Below are positions 43,343-52,726 of a stretch of 64,000 nt of DNA, one piece after another (the first letter of the stretch is position 1; each line of letters begins with the position of its first letter). The position numbers and the translations under genes were made by a program. The notes under the pieces are model-generated. The model did not search any database and was not told the origin of the DNA. It worked only from the letters and a program-made list of their open reading frames with translations. The DNA lies in the NCBI GenBank assembly GCA_000769715.1, contig JROS01000008.1:1-64000 (forward strand). The letters run 5' to 3'. The DNA comes from Desulfobulbus sp. Tol-SR. GTDB lineage: Bacteria; Desulfobacterota; Desulfobulbia; Desulfobulbales; Desulfocapsaceae.

Positions 43343-44260
43343 ATGGAATCATTTGTGTCGTTTGTGTTGGCGCTGCTCCTGGCGCCGCTCTTTCCCGGCG
43401 TCATCAACAAGACCAAGGCCATTGTAGCCGGCAAGCAGGGTCCGCCGCTGCTGATGAAATACTACACCCTGGCCAAGCTGTGCCGCAAGGGATCGGTCTA
43501 CAGCACCAGTTCGAGCTTCGTCTTCAAGATGGGACCGACGGTGTCGTTCGCCGCCGCCCTGATGCCGCTGCTGTTCCTCCCGCTGGCGGGGACGGCCCCG
43601 GTCTTTTCCTTCCACGGCGACGTCATCGTCCTGTTCTACATCATGGGGATCGGTCGCTTCTTCACCATCGCCGCCGCCCTGGATACCGCCTCGCCCTTCG
43701 AGGGGATGGGGGCGGCCCGCGAGGCCTTCTTCTCGACCCTGGCCGAGGCCACGATCTTCGCCGTGCTGATCCTGTTCTACCGGATGAGCGGATCGCTCAG
43801 CTTCGCCGACTATTTCCATGGCGCCAAGGCCGTCTCGCTCGCCGGCCCGACCGGGGCCCTGCTGCTGTTCGTCATCGTCGCGATGTTCATGGTGCTGCTG
43901 ACCGAGAACTCGCGGGTGCCGGTCGACGATCCCCAGACCCATCTCGAGCTGACGATGATCCACGAGGTCATGATCCTCGATCACAGCGGTCCCGATCTCG
44001 CCCTGATCGAGTTGGGGGCCTTCTTCAAGTTGTTGTTTTACTCCGTGTTCATCACCCATCTGCTCCAGCCCCTGGTCCCGGCCGGCCCCCTCGTCAACGG
44101 CCTGCTGTTCTATGGGATTCTGGCCCTGGTCTATGTCGCCGTCGGCGTTACCGAATCGACGATGGCCAGATTCAAGATGAACCTGGTGCCCAAGTACATC
44201 CTGACCTCCTTCACCCTGGTGTTTTTCGCCGCCATTCTGACGATGGGATTCATGCAATGA
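43343..44260 (+). CDS. HyfC/NuoH-like membrane subunit
   Basis: A 305-residue NuoH/HyfC-type membrane subunit that forms the interface between the membrane arm and the hydrophilic arm. GVINKTKAIVAGKQGPPLLMKYYTLAKLCRKGSVYS is the conserved cytoplasmic loop. DTASPFEGMGAAREAFFSTLAEATIF and VPVDDPQTHLELTMIHEVMILDHSG are the family signatures, with the proton-path acidic residues present. About eight transmembrane helices. Its stop overlaps the next start (ATGA). Confidence 0.9.
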   Translation: MESFVSFVLALLLAPLFPGVINKTKAIVAGKQGPPLLMKYYTLAKLCRKGSVYSTSSSFVFKMGPTVSFAAALMPLLFLPLAGTAPVFSFHGDVIVLFYIMGIGRFFTIAAALDTASPFEGMGAAREAFFSTLAEATIFAVLILFYRMSGSLSFADYFHGAKAVSLAGPTGALLLFVIVAMFMVLLTENSRVPVDDPQTHLELTMIHEVMILDHSGPDLALIELGAFFKLLFYSVFITHLLQPLVPAGPLVNGLLFYGILALVYVAVGVTESTMARFKMNLVPKYILTSFTLVFFAAILTMGFMQ

Positions 44261-44910
44261 TCAATCTCTCCGACGCCATTCCGGTTCTCATCCTGCTGTC
44301 CGTGCTGATTTCGCTCGAGACCAACCGCATGATCACCCTGGTGAAGATCATGGGCCTGCAGGGGGTCATGGTGTCGCTGGTGCCGTTGTTTCTCGAACAG
44401 CACCAGGACATCGGCAGCGGCGGGATCATCTTTTTCCAGATCATGATCCTGATCAAGGGCCTGCTGATCCCCGGCCTATTGTATTTCGCCGTCCAGCGGG
44501 TGGCGATCAAGCGCGAGGTCGAGCCGCTGATCGGCTATCATGCCTCGCTGTTCTTCGGCCTGATGATGATCCTGGTCTCCCTCTTCATTACCGAGAAACT
44601 GCAGCTCACCCTGCCGGGCGGCCATTCGCTGCTGCTGATCACCGCGATCACCACCCTCGGCGCCGGCCTGTTTCTGATGATGTCGCGGACCAAGGCGATC
44701 ACCCAGGTCATCGGCTATCTGATGCTGGAGAACGGCATCTACCTGGTCGGCACCGCCCTGACCAAGCAGAGCCATACCCGCTATGTCGTCGAGTTCGGGG
44801 TGCTGCTCGATGTGCTGGTGGGGGTGATGATCATGGGAATCATCCTCCACAATATCAACCGGGCCTTCGATGATGTCGACACTGCCCTTCTTGGGCGTTT
44901 AAAGGACTGA
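44257..44910 (+). CDS. HyfE-like membrane subunit
   Basis: A 217-residue HyfE (hydrogenase-4 membrane component E) protein. It has about six transmembrane segments, with KIMGLQGVMVSLVPLF near the N-terminus and TQVIGYLMLENGIYLVGTAL in the NuoK-like half. ATG 44257 overlaps the hyfC-like stop; the track ORF from 43480 is an upstream out-of-frame extension. Expected to bridge antiporter-like subunits. Confidence 0.88.
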   Translation: MINLSDAIPVLILLSVLISLETNRMITLVKIMGLQGVMVSLVPLFLEQHQDIGSGGIIFFQIMILIKGLLIPGLLYFAVQRVAIKREVEPLIGYHASLFFGLMMILVSLFITEKLQLTLPGGHSLLLITAITTLGAGLFLMMSRTKAITQVIGYLMLENGIYLVGTALTKQSHTRYVVEFGVLLDVLVGVMIMGIILHNINRAFDDVDTALLGRLKD

Positions 44911-44914
44911 GAAT

Positions 44915-46342
44915 ATGCTGGAATTCGTCTTTCTGCTGCCGATCCTCATGGGGGGCGCGGCGTTCTTTCTACCGGTCTTTCTCGGCCGGGGCATCCTGAT
45001 CGTGGCCGCCCTGCTGCACCTGCAGCTGACGGTGATGGGCTGGCTGGGCAAGCTCGAACCATATTTCCCCGACTATTTCAGCTCCTCGCCGGAGGGGTTG
45101 CTGGTCCTCCTCGTCACCTCCTTCATCTTCCTGTTCATCGCAATCTACGCCATCTCCTACATGAGCGAGACCGAGATGCAGAGCGAGCACATCTTCATCA
45201 GCTGCATGCTGCTGTTTCTCGGGACAATGAGCATGGTGACCCTGGCCGATCACCCGATCGTCCTGTGGATCGCGATCGAGGCGACCACCCTGGTCAGTGC
45301 GCCGCTGATCTTCATCAACCGTTCGAAGGAGGCCCTCGAGGCCACCTGGAAATATGTCCTGATCTGTTCGGTGGGCATTGCCCTCGCCCTGCTCGGCTGT
45401 TTCTTCATCACCCTGGCGATGGACATCAAGGAGATCGATGCGCCGTTGACTTTCTCCTCGCTGAACGCGGTGGCCGGCCAGCTCGACCCGATCTGGCTCA
45501 AGGCCGGATTCATCTTCATCATGATCGGTTTCGGCACCAAGATGGGTCTGGCGCCGATGCACACCTGGCTGCCCGACGCCCACAGCCAGGCGCCGAGCCC
45601 GGCATCGGCCCTGCTGTCCGGGGCCCTGCTGAACTGCGCCTTCCTCGGCATCTACAAGGTCCATATCCTGATGCACGTCGCCGGTCTGGGCGCCTATTCG
45701 AGCAATATCCTGATCGGCTTCGGCCTGGTGTCGATGTTCGTCGCCGGCATCTTCATCCTCAACCAGCCCGACTACAAACGGATGCTCGCCTATTCGAGCG
45801 TCGAGAACATGGGGGTCATCGCCATCGGCGTCGGCATCGGCGGGATCGCCCTGTACGGCGCTATCCTCCATCTGATCCACCACTCGCTGATCAAGTCGTC
45901 GCTGTTCCTGTCGGCCGGCAATATCCTGCTCGGCTTCGGCTCCCGGCTGGTCAAGAAGACCGGCAACCTCGCCCGGCTCTTTCCCAAGACCTTCGTTGCC
46001 TTCTTCGCCGGGTTCGCCGGGGTGTCCGGTTTCCCCCCCTTCGGCATCTTCATCAGCGAACTGTTGATCATCATGGGGGCCTTCCAGAGGGGGCGATTCG
46101 TCGTCCTCGCCGCCTTCATCTTCTGCCTCACCCTGGTGTTCGCCGGGGCGGCGCGGATCGTCATGCGGATCTCCTTTGCCAACGCCGGCGAGGAAATCCT
46201 GGTCGAGGAGCGGATGTTGCGCGTCATCCCCTCCTATGTCCTCCTCCTGACCTCCATCGGGCTGTTCTTGTGGATGCCGGAGATCATATTCCAAGTCATC
46301 ATCGATACAATCAAGGTACTCGGAGGCAGCGTCAATGGATAA
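44915..46342 (+). CDS. HyfF/NuoL-N-type antiporter-like subunit
   Basis: A 475-residue second antiporter-like subunit, HyfF-type. Signatures are WIAIEATTLVSAPLIF (conserved Glu), FGTKMGLAPMHTWLPDAHSQAPSPASALLSGALLNCAF (conserved Lys and His), and YSSVENMGVIAIGVG. About 14 transmembrane helices. It begins 4 nt after the HyfE-like gene and overlaps the next gene by 8 nt. With the HyfB-like protein it provides two putative ion channels. Confidence 0.9.
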   Translation: MLEFVFLLPILMGGAAFFLPVFLGRGILIVAALLHLQLTVMGWLGKLEPYFPDYFSSSPEGLLVLLVTSFIFLFIAIYAISYMSETEMQSEHIFISCMLLFLGTMSMVTLADHPIVLWIAIEATTLVSAPLIFINRSKEALEATWKYVLICSVGIALALLGCFFITLAMDIKEIDAPLTFSSLNAVAGQLDPIWLKAGFIFIMIGFGTKMGLAPMHTWLPDAHSQAPSPASALLSGALLNCAFLGIYKVHILMHVAGLGAYSSNILIGFGLVSMFVAGIFILNQPDYKRMLAYSSVENMGVIAIGVGIGGIALYGAILHLIHHSLIKSSLFLSAGNILLGFGSRLVKKTGNLARLFPKTFVAFFAGFAGVSGFPPFGIFISELLIIMGAFQRGRFVVLAAFIFCLTLVFAGAARIVMRISFANAGEEILVEERMLRVIPSYVLLLTSIGLFLWMPEIIFQVIIDTIKVLGGSVNG

Positions 46343-47849
46343 CCTCCTGCAGATAGCCAACGGCGAGGTCGTCAGGCGAGCCGACATCCCGGACGTCAGT
46401 GTCGAGACCTTCGGCATGACCCTCGCCGAGTTCGTCAAAAACGGCGGGTTCGTGGTCCAGTTCTTCGCCTTCGCCGAAAGCGAAGTCACCCGGCTGCTGG
46501 CCGTGGTCCGCAATGACAAGTTGTTCGTGACCAGCTGCGAGGTCGGGGCCGAATTCCCGTCGCTGACCGGCTGGGTCAGTGAAAAATTTCACCTGTTCGA
46601 GCGGGAGATCGCCGAACAGTACGGTATCCGCCCGACCGCCCACCCCTGGTTGAAGATGGTCCGCTACCACCCCAACTACAGCGGTGCCGCCGATGTCTTC
46701 GGCAACGATTACGCCAAGGATGAGATCCCGGGGAAATACGACTGCTTCAAGGTCGAAGGCGAGGCGATTCACGAGGTGGCGGTCGGGCCGGTCCATGCCG
46801 GCATCATCGAGCCGGGGCATTTCCGATTTCAGTGCGCCGGCGAGGAGGTTCTCCATCTCGAGATCCAGCTCGGCTATCAGCATCGCGGGGTCGAGCAGCT
46901 GCTGCCGACGGTGCCCCAGCGGCGGCTGCCGATCATCTGCGAGGCGATCGCCGGCGATACCGCCATCGGCCATAACCTCTGCTGCTGCCAGGCGCTCGAG
47001 GCCCTGGCCGGGCTGACGGTCGACGCCGGGGCCAGGGTCGTACGGACCATCGCCCTCGAACTGGAGCGGATCGCCAACCACCTCGGCGACCTCGGGGCCC
47101 TGAGCGGCGATGTCGCCTTCAACCCGCCGGCCGCCTATTTCGGCCGGATGCGCGGCGATTTCCTCAACCTCCTGCAGGTCCTGTGCGGCAACCGGTTCGG
47201 CAAGGGGCTGGTCCGGCCGGGCGGGGTGGCCTTCGTCATGGGGGAGGAGCAGCGGCAGCTCATCGCCGCCAAGCTTCACGAGATCACCCCGCAGGTCAAG
47301 AATGTCTGCGACCTGCTGTTCTCCGCCCATACCGTCCAGGCCCGGTTCGAGAATACCGGGATCGTGAGCCGGGAGATGGCCGAGGACCTGGGGCTGGTCG
47401 GCTACGCCGGCAGGGCCTGCGGCCTTGCCTATGACGCGCGGGTCGTCTTTCCGACCGAATGCTACCCCGAACTGCCGCACAACACCAACCAGATGACGAG
47501 CGGCGACGTCTACAGCCGGGCCACCGTCCGGCGCGAGGAGATCATGCATTCGATCGCCCTGATCGAGCTCCTCCTGAAACGACCGGAAACGACGGCGAAG
47601 GCGGTGATGATGGAGGAGCGCCGGCTCGCCGCCGATTCGCTGGTGGTCACCATCAACGAGGGCTGGCGAGGCGAGGTCTCGCACTCCGTCCTGACCGGCC
47701 CCGACGGCACCATCGTCCGCTACAAGGTCAAGGACCCGTCGTTCCACAACTGGACCGGTCTGGCGATGTCACTGCGGAACCAGGGGATCTCCGACTTCCC
47801 GCTGTGCAACAAGAGCTACAATCTCTCCTATTGCGGCTTCGACCTGTGA
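46335..47849 (+). CDS. HyfG/NuoCD-type large subunit lacking NiFe-ligand cysteines (Ehr-type)
   Basis: A 504-residue fusion of a NuoC-like N-terminal part (LTGWVSEKFHLFEREIAEQYGI) and a NuoD/hydrogenase large-subunit part (GPVHAGIIEPGHFRF...EIQLGYQHRGVEQLLP). Group 4 [NiFe] hydrogenases have CGIC near the L1 site and DPCxSC near the C-terminus. Here the L1 position reads EAIAGDTAIGH (both Cys replaced by Ala and Thr) and the C-terminus ends FPLCNKSYNLSYCGFDL, without the CxxC. The protein should therefore not carry a NiFe centre, which marks it as an Ehr-type, redox-coupled ion pump of unknown substrate rather than a hydrogenase. Fits with the absence of hyp maturation genes nearby. Confidence 0.88.
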   Translation: MDNLLQIANGEVVRRADIPDVSVETFGMTLAEFVKNGGFVVQFFAFAESEVTRLLAVVRNDKLFVTSCEVGAEFPSLTGWVSEKFHLFEREIAEQYGIRPTAHPWLKMVRYHPNYSGAADVFGNDYAKDEIPGKYDCFKVEGEAIHEVAVGPVHAGIIEPGHFRFQCAGEEVLHLEIQLGYQHRGVEQLLPTVPQRRLPIICEAIAGDTAIGHNLCCCQALEALAGLTVDAGARVVRTIALELERIANHLGDLGALSGDVAFNPPAAYFGRMRGDFLNLLQVLCGNRFGKGLVRPGGVAFVMGEEQRQLIAAKLHEITPQVKNVCDLLFSAHTVQARFENTGIVSREMAEDLGLVGYAGRACGLAYDARVVFPTECYPELPHNTNQMTSGDVYSRATVRREEIMHSIALIELLLKRPETTAKAVMMEERRLAADSLVVTINEGWRGEVSHSVLTGPDGTIVRYKVKDPSFHNWTGLAMSLRNQGISDFPLCNKSYNLSYCGFDL

Positions 47850-47907
47850 TGCAGACCGCTCGCCGCTTGGAGATCACCGCGCCCCGGCGCGATAGAAGGG
47901 TATTGCC

Positions 47908-48651
47908 ATGTTGAAGATCATCAAGAACAGACTGGATCAGGGCTACAGAACCTCGTCCTATCCGAAGCAGCCGATTGCCCTGTACGAGCGCTTCCGTGGC
48001 CGGCCGGAGATCAACCGGCAAGGCGATCCGGCCCTGGTCCGTCAGTGTGCCGAGGCCTGTCCGCAGGAGGCCATCGATGCCGCAAGCGGCGCCCTCGATC
48101 TGGGCCGCTGCACCTTCTGCGGTCTGTGCGAGATGCTGTCGCAGGGGAAGTTCGTCCGCTTCACCCAGAACTTCGAGTTGGGCGCGGCCACAAGGGCCGA
48201 TCTGATCACCGATGGCAGCTACGCCGATCTGGCCGGCCATGCCAGGCAGCACTTCAAAAAGCTCTTCGGCCGGTCGCTGCAGCTGCGCCAGGTCTCGGCC
48301 GCTGGCTGCAACGCCTGCGAGGCCGATACCAACGTCCTCAGCACCCCGTTTTTCGACCTGTCCCGGTTCGGCATCGACTTTGTCGCCTCACCGCGCCATG
48401 CCGACGGCATCCATGTCACCGGGCCGATCTCCCGCAACATGAAAGCGGCCCTGCTTACGACCTATGAGGCCGTTCCATCGCCCAAGGTGGTGATTGCCAG
48501 CGGCGCCTGCTCGATCTCGGGCGGGCCGTTCTACGGCAGCGACGAGGTCGTCGGCGATCTGGGCAGCCTGCTCCCGGTCGACCTCTATATTCCCGGCTGC
48601 CCACCCCATCCGCTGACCACCCTGCACGCCCTGCTGACCTTTTTCAAATAG
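47908..48651 (+). CDS. HyfI/NuoB-like small subunit with N-terminal ferredoxin-like segment
   Basis: A 247-residue protein combining a short ferredoxin-like N-terminal segment (VRQCAEACPQEAID and GRCTFCGLCEML) with a NuoB/HyfI-type proximal [4Fe-4S] domain. The N2-type ligands are GCNACEAD, SGACSISGG and PGCPPHP, all present. The fusion replaces the separate HyfH ferredoxin subunit of other complexes. It is the final gene of the cluster (58 nt after the large subunit). It would pass electrons between ferredoxin and the large subunit. Confidence 0.88.
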   Translation: MLKIIKNRLDQGYRTSSYPKQPIALYERFRGRPEINRQGDPALVRQCAEACPQEAIDAASGALDLGRCTFCGLCEMLSQGKFVRFTQNFELGAATRADLITDGSYADLAGHARQHFKKLFGRSLQLRQVSAAGCNACEADTNVLSTPFFDLSRFGIDFVASPRHADGIHVTGPISRNMKAALLTTYEAVPSPKVVIASGACSISGGPFYGSDEVVGDLGSLLPVDLYIPGCPPHPLTTLHALLTFFK

Positions 48652-48694
48652 ACGACAGGCCCTTCCGGCATTGCCGCAACGGCCTATCGCTCTC

Positions 48695-49975
48695 TCAACC
48701 GCAGCCTTCCCCTCCGCCGCTGCAGCCGCCGGCGGCACAGGACTTTCTCCTCTTGCCCCTGAGCATACCGGTCCTGCCGCCGCTGTAGATGAGCGTCAGG
48801 GCCTCCTCGACGAACCCCGCCGCCTCGACCGGCTCGATCCCCGATTTGCTCAGGATCTCGGCGGGTGTGGCGCCGATGCCGCTGACCAGCACCGCCCGGC
48901 AGTCACCGAGGACCCGGGCCAGCTTGTGCCAGCGAGTGATGCCGCCGCCGCTGGGGGGGGCTTGACGCTCTTCGACCTGCCGGAATCGGCCGTCGAGCCG
49001 TTCCCAGATCTGGAAGCTGCGGGCCTCGCCGAGGTGCTGGTTGACGAGGATGCCCTCGCGGCTGGCGACGGCAACGTAGGGCCGTTTGACGCCCTCGGGG
49101 ATGACGGCGGCGGCGCAGGACGAGAGACAGCTGCGGAATTCCTCAGTCCGGTCGTCGTCGAGCAGGCCGACCGCATCGGCCCGGCAGCGGGTGCAGTGGC
49201 GCATCTGCGGCAGGTAGGTCTCGGCCATGTCGCGGATCGCCCGCATGGTGTCCTGGTCCGGCTGCGCAAGTCTGCCGAAGGGAGTGTTGACGTTGGGGAA
49301 CATGGCCATGCAGTTGAGCAGGTCGACGCCGAGTTCGCGCATCCGGGAGGCGACCGCCTCGACGTGGTGGTCGTTGACCCCGGGGATCACGATGCAGTTG
49401 ACCTTGATGATGATCCCGGCCTCCTTCAGCCGGCGGATGGCGGCAAGCTGCCGCTCCAGGAGCAGGGTCGCCCCCTGCCGGCCGCGGTAGACGATGTTGC
49501 CGTCCGAGACCCAGGCATAGATCTTCTCGCCGATGGCCGGATCGACGGCGCAGACGGTGATGGTCACGTGGGACACCCCGATCTCGGCGAGGGCGTCGAT
49601 ATGGGGACCGATGCCCATGCCGTTCGACGAAACGCAGAGCAGGGTGTCGGGATGCCGGCGGCGGATCAGGCGCAGGGTGGCCATCGTCTCCACCGGGTTG
49701 GCGAAGGGGTCGCCGGGCCCGGCGATGCCGGCAACGGTGATCCGCGGCTCCTTTTCCATAACCCTGTCCATATAGATGCCTGCCTGCTGTGGACTGAGCA
49801 GAGAACTGGTGACCCCGGGCCGCGACTCGTTGACGCAGTCGTAACGGCGGTCGCAGAAGTTGCACTTGATGTTGCACCTGGGGGCGACCGGCAGGTGGAC
49901 CCGGCCGAATTTGCCTTTGGCCTCGGGGTTGAAGCAGGGGTGACGGTGAAAGTCCTTGATGGTGAGCGAATCCAT
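48695..49975 (-). CDS. nifB: NifB, FeMo-cofactor precursor radical SAM synthase with NifX-like C-terminal domain
   Basis: A 426-residue NifB that fuses Fe-S units and inserts carbide to make NifB-co. The N-terminal HPCFNPEAKGKFGRVHLPVAPRCNIKCNFC contains the radical SAM motif CNIKCNFC at about residues 34-41 and the HPCF ligand. TRCRADA near 268-276 supplies further cluster ligands. A NifX-like C-terminal domain follows (RPYVAVASREGILVNQHLGEARSFQIW, about 310-410). The extreme C-terminus is Cys/Gly-rich (CAAGGCSGGGEGCG). Start ATG 49975. Downstream of nifN on the same strand (41 nt gap). Confidence 0.96.
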   Translation of the reverse strand: MDSLTIKDFHRHPCFNPEAKGKFGRVHLPVAPRCNIKCNFCDRRYDCVNESRPGVTSSLLSPQQAGIYMDRVMEKEPRITVAGIAGPGDPFANPVETMATLRLIRRRHPDTLLCVSSNGMGIGPHIDALAEIGVSHVTITVCAVDPAIGEKIYAWVSDGNIVYRGRQGATLLLERQLAAIRRLKEAGIIIKVNCIVIPGVNDHHVEAVASRMRELGVDLLNCMAMFPNVNTPFGRLAQPDQDTMRAIRDMAETYLPQMRHCTRCRADAVGLLDDDRTEEFRSCLSSCAAAVIPEGVKRPYVAVASREGILVNQHLGEARSFQIWERLDGRFRQVEERQAPPSGGGITRWHKLARVLGDCRAVLVSGIGATPAEILSKSGIEPVEAAGFVEEALTLIYSGGRTGMLRGKRRKSCAAGGCSGGGEGCG

Positions 49976-50016
49976 GGCGTTTTCCAGTACAGTCGTTTTC
50001 GTAAGGGAGAAAGGAG

Positions 50017-51372
50017 TTACATGTAGGTGTAGCCCACTTCCGAATCATCCTGTTTCTTGGCGATGAGGGTGTTGACGACGGAGTCGAACAGGGCCTGGGC
50101 ACCGTGGTAGCCGAGGTGGAGGAGGCGCTGGCCACCCATCCGGTCGTGGATCGGGAAGCCGACCCGGACCAGCGGGATGCCCTTTTTCCGGGCGAAGGTG
50201 TAGCCCTTGCTGTGGCCGACCAGCAGGTCGACCGCAAGATTATCGGCCAGATCCTCGATATCGTGGAAATCGACATCCTCCCTGACCTCCGGCAGCGCGA
50301 CGGGCAGGCCGGCCAGGACTGCGGCGATGGCCTCGCGGAAGCGGCCGCTTTTGCCGCCGGAGGCGCAGAGGACGGATTTGATCCCGATCTCGGCGAGGAA
50401 GGAGGTCAGGCCGACCACCAGGTCCTCCTCGCCGTAGACGATCGCCCGCTTGCCGGAGAGGTACTTGTGGCCGTCGACCATCGCGTCGATCAGCCGGCCC
50501 CGGGCGGCGCTGTAGCGCTCGGGAACCGGCCGACCGCTCAACGCCGCCAGTTCGGCCGTCAACCGGTCGGTCTCGCGGATGCCGATCGGCATGCCGAGAC
50601 GGCACAGCGGGGTGCCGTACAGCCGCTGGAGGGAGGAGCCGGCCGATCGCTCCGGCAGGGTGGCGCCGCACTCGATGGTCATCCGAGCTCCGCCCATGGC
50701 GCGGATCGCCGCCAGCGGGGTGCCGCCGGCCGGGATCAGCGGATAGTCGTTGAGGGCCTGGCCGTCCAGCGATTCGGCGTAATCGGGAAAGAGGGTGAAG
50801 GACAGGCCGAAGTCGCCGAGCATCTCCTTGAGGTAGCGGAGATCGGCGGCCGAGACGAAGCCGGGCAGGACATTGACCCCGGCGTGGGGCGCTGTCGGTT
50901 CGGTCAGCTGTTCGGCCACCGCCTGCAGGGCGGCGTTGAATCCTTCCATGTGGGTGCCGCCGTAGCTCGGGGTCGAGACCGAGACGATCCGCGGATGGCC
51001 TTCGCCGGTGTGGAATTCTCCCTCATACTCGCTGATGATCATCTTGACGTCGTCGCCGATGGTCTCGGTCAGGCAGGTGGTGGCCACCCCGATCAGCTGC
51101 GGGGCGTACTTTCTGGTGACGTTGCGCAGGCCGAGCTTGAGGTTGGCGGCGCCGCCGTAGACCGCGTGCTTTTCCCCCAGCGAGGAGGAGGCGATATCGA
51201 TCGGTTCGTTGAAATGGCTGATGATATAGCGCCGCATGTAGGTGGCGCAGCCCTGGGAGCCGTGGAGGAAGGGCACCGTGCCTTCGATGCCGCGGAAGGC
51301 GAGGCTGGCCCCGAGTGGCCGGCAGAGCTTGCAGGCGTTGGTGGTCGAGGTGTAAGGGGGCATCGTGGTCAT
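50017..51372 (-). CDS. nifN: NifN, FeMo-cofactor scaffold beta subunit
   Basis: A 451-residue NifK-like scaffold subunit that pairs with NifE to mature NifB-co into FeMo-cofactor. The N-terminus has NACKLCRPLGASLAFRGI and LHGSQGCATYMRRYI, the P-cluster-like region. GVATTCLTETIGDDVKMII follows the family pattern. Start ATG 51372 with AAGGAG upstream; it begins 1 nt after the nifE stop. It lacks any fused NifB domain. Confidence 0.95.
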   Translation of the reverse strand: MTTMPPYTSTTNACKLCRPLGASLAFRGIEGTVPFLHGSQGCATYMRRYIISHFNEPIDIASSSLGEKHAVYGGAANLKLGLRNVTRKYAPQLIGVATTCLTETIGDDVKMIISEYEGEFHTGEGHPRIVSVSTPSYGGTHMEGFNAALQAVAEQLTEPTAPHAGVNVLPGFVSAADLRYLKEMLGDFGLSFTLFPDYAESLDGQALNDYPLIPAGGTPLAAIRAMGGARMTIECGATLPERSAGSSLQRLYGTPLCRLGMPIGIRETDRLTAELAALSGRPVPERYSAARGRLIDAMVDGHKYLSGKRAIVYGEEDLVVGLTSFLAEIGIKSVLCASGGKSGRFREAIAAVLAGLPVALPEVREDVDFHDIEDLADNLAVDLLVGHSKGYTFARKKGIPLVRVGFPIHDRMGGQRLLHLGYHGAQALFDSVVNTLIAKKQDDSEVGYTYM

Positions 51373-51373
51373 G

Positions 51374-52726
51374 TCATATCTCCTTGGTGCGGCGGGGGAC
51401 GAACTGCCAGACCGGGCTCATCACCGAGTCGTGGACCTCGCGGGCGAAGTTGAGCATGCCCGCGAAACCGGCCAGCATCTCCTTGCGCTCGTGGTTGTGA
51501 TCGCAGAAGGCCACGCCCAGTTTGTAGGCGATCGGCCGCTCCTTGACCCCGCCGACGAAGACGTCGACCTCCTTCTCCTGGAGGAAGGCCGAGAGCTCGA
51601 GGGGATTGGAGTCGTCGACGATGATCGTTCCCTCGTCGGTGATCTGCTGCAGTTCTTCGTAATCTTCCGCAGTTCCGGTCTGCGACCCGACCATCACCAC
51701 GTCGATGCCGATCAGGCGGAAGGCCTTGACCAACGAGAAGGCCTTGAAGGCCCCGCCGACGTAGATCGCCGCCTTTTTGCCGGCCAGCGCCGCCTTGTAG
51801 CGCTGCAGTTCCGGCAGCAGCTTCTCCAGTTCCTCGCGGACGATGGCCCGGGCCTTCTCCATCATCTCCGGGTCGGCGAAGAAGGTCGCCACCGTGTAGA
51901 GGGCCTCGGCCATGTCCTCGACACCGAAATAGGAGACCCTCACCGAGGGGATGCCGTACTCCTCCCGCATCATGGTGGCGAGATCCATCGTCGCGCCGGA
52001 GCACTGGACGACGTTGAGGCCGGCGCCGTGGGCCCGGCGGATGTCGTCGACCCGGCCGTCGCCGGTGATGTTGGCCACCACCTCGATGCCCATGCGCTGG
52101 AAATAGTCGCGGATCAGCCAGATCTCGCCGGCCAGGTTGAAGTCGCCGAGGATATTGATGCTGTGCTTCGCTATGCCGGCGGTGTCGCCGGTGCCGACGA
52201 GACGGGCCATGGCGCGGCAGGCGGCCTGGTAGCCCTCGCGCTTGTTGCCCTTGAAGCCTTCGGACATCACCGGCAGGACCGGGATGCCCTTTTCCTCCGT
52301 CACCCGCCGGCACACGGCCTCGAGATCGTCGCCGATGAGGCCGACGATGCAGGTGGAGTAGACGAAGGCGGCCTTCGGCCGGTGGCGGTCGATCAGTTCG
52401 ATCAGGGCGGCGTACAGTTTCTTCTCGCCGCCGAAGATCACATCCATCTCCTGCAGGTCGGTGGAGAAGGAGAGGCGGTGCAGTTCCGGCCCGGAGGACA
52501 GGGCGCCGCGAATGTCCCAGGTGTAGACGGCGCAGCCGATGGGGCCGTGCACCAGGTGCAGGGCGTCGGCGATCGGGTAGAGGACCACCCGCGAGCCGCA
52601 GAAGACGCAGGCCCGCTGGCTGACGGCCCCGGCCAGGCTGTCCTTGTTGCAGTCGATGGCGAAGGGGGCCGTACCCTTGCGGTGGATCTGGTTCTCGCGG
52701 CCGTGGAGAACGGTAGCTGTCTGCAT
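51374..52726 (-). CDS. nifE: NifE, FeMo-cofactor scaffold alpha subunit
   Basis: A 450-residue NifD-like scaffold protein. RACVFCGSRVVLYPIADALHLVHGPIGCAVYTWDIRGALSSG carries cluster-ligand cysteines, and CIVGLIGDDLEAVCRR and VVQCSGATMDLATMMREEYGIPSVRV (the Cys corresponding to the cofactor ligand) match the family. The track ORF runs from 52933, but ATG 52726 (MQTATVLHG) follows GAGGTG and lies about 50 nt downstream of a perfect sigma-54 promoter. First gene of the nifENB unit. Confidence 0.95.
   Translation of the reverse strand: MQTATVLHGRENQIHRKGTAPFAIDCNKDSLAGAVSQRACVFCGSRVVLYPIADALHLVHGPIGCAVYTWDIRGALSSGPELHRLSFSTDLQEMDVIFGGEKKLYAALIELIDRHRPKAAFVYSTCIVGLIGDDLEAVCRRVTEEKGIPVLPVMSEGFKGNKREGYQAACRAMARLVGTGDTAGIAKHSINILGDFNLAGEIWLIRDYFQRMGIEVVANITGDGRVDDIRRAHGAGLNVVQCSGATMDLATMMREEYGIPSVRVSYFGVEDMAEALYTVATFFADPEMMEKARAIVREELEKLLPELQRYKAALAGKKAAIYVGGAFKAFSLVKAFRLIGIDVVMVGSQTGTAEDYEELQQITDEGTIIVDDSNPLELSAFLQEKEVDVFVGGVKERPIAYKLGVAFCDHNHERKEMLAGFAGMLNFAREVHDSVMSPVWQFVPRRTKEI

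Noticed and set aside
41342-48651. Calling the cluster a group 4 [NiFe] hydrogenase
   Set aside because: The large subunit lacks all four NiFe-ligating cysteines and no maturation genes are present, so Ehr is the better description.
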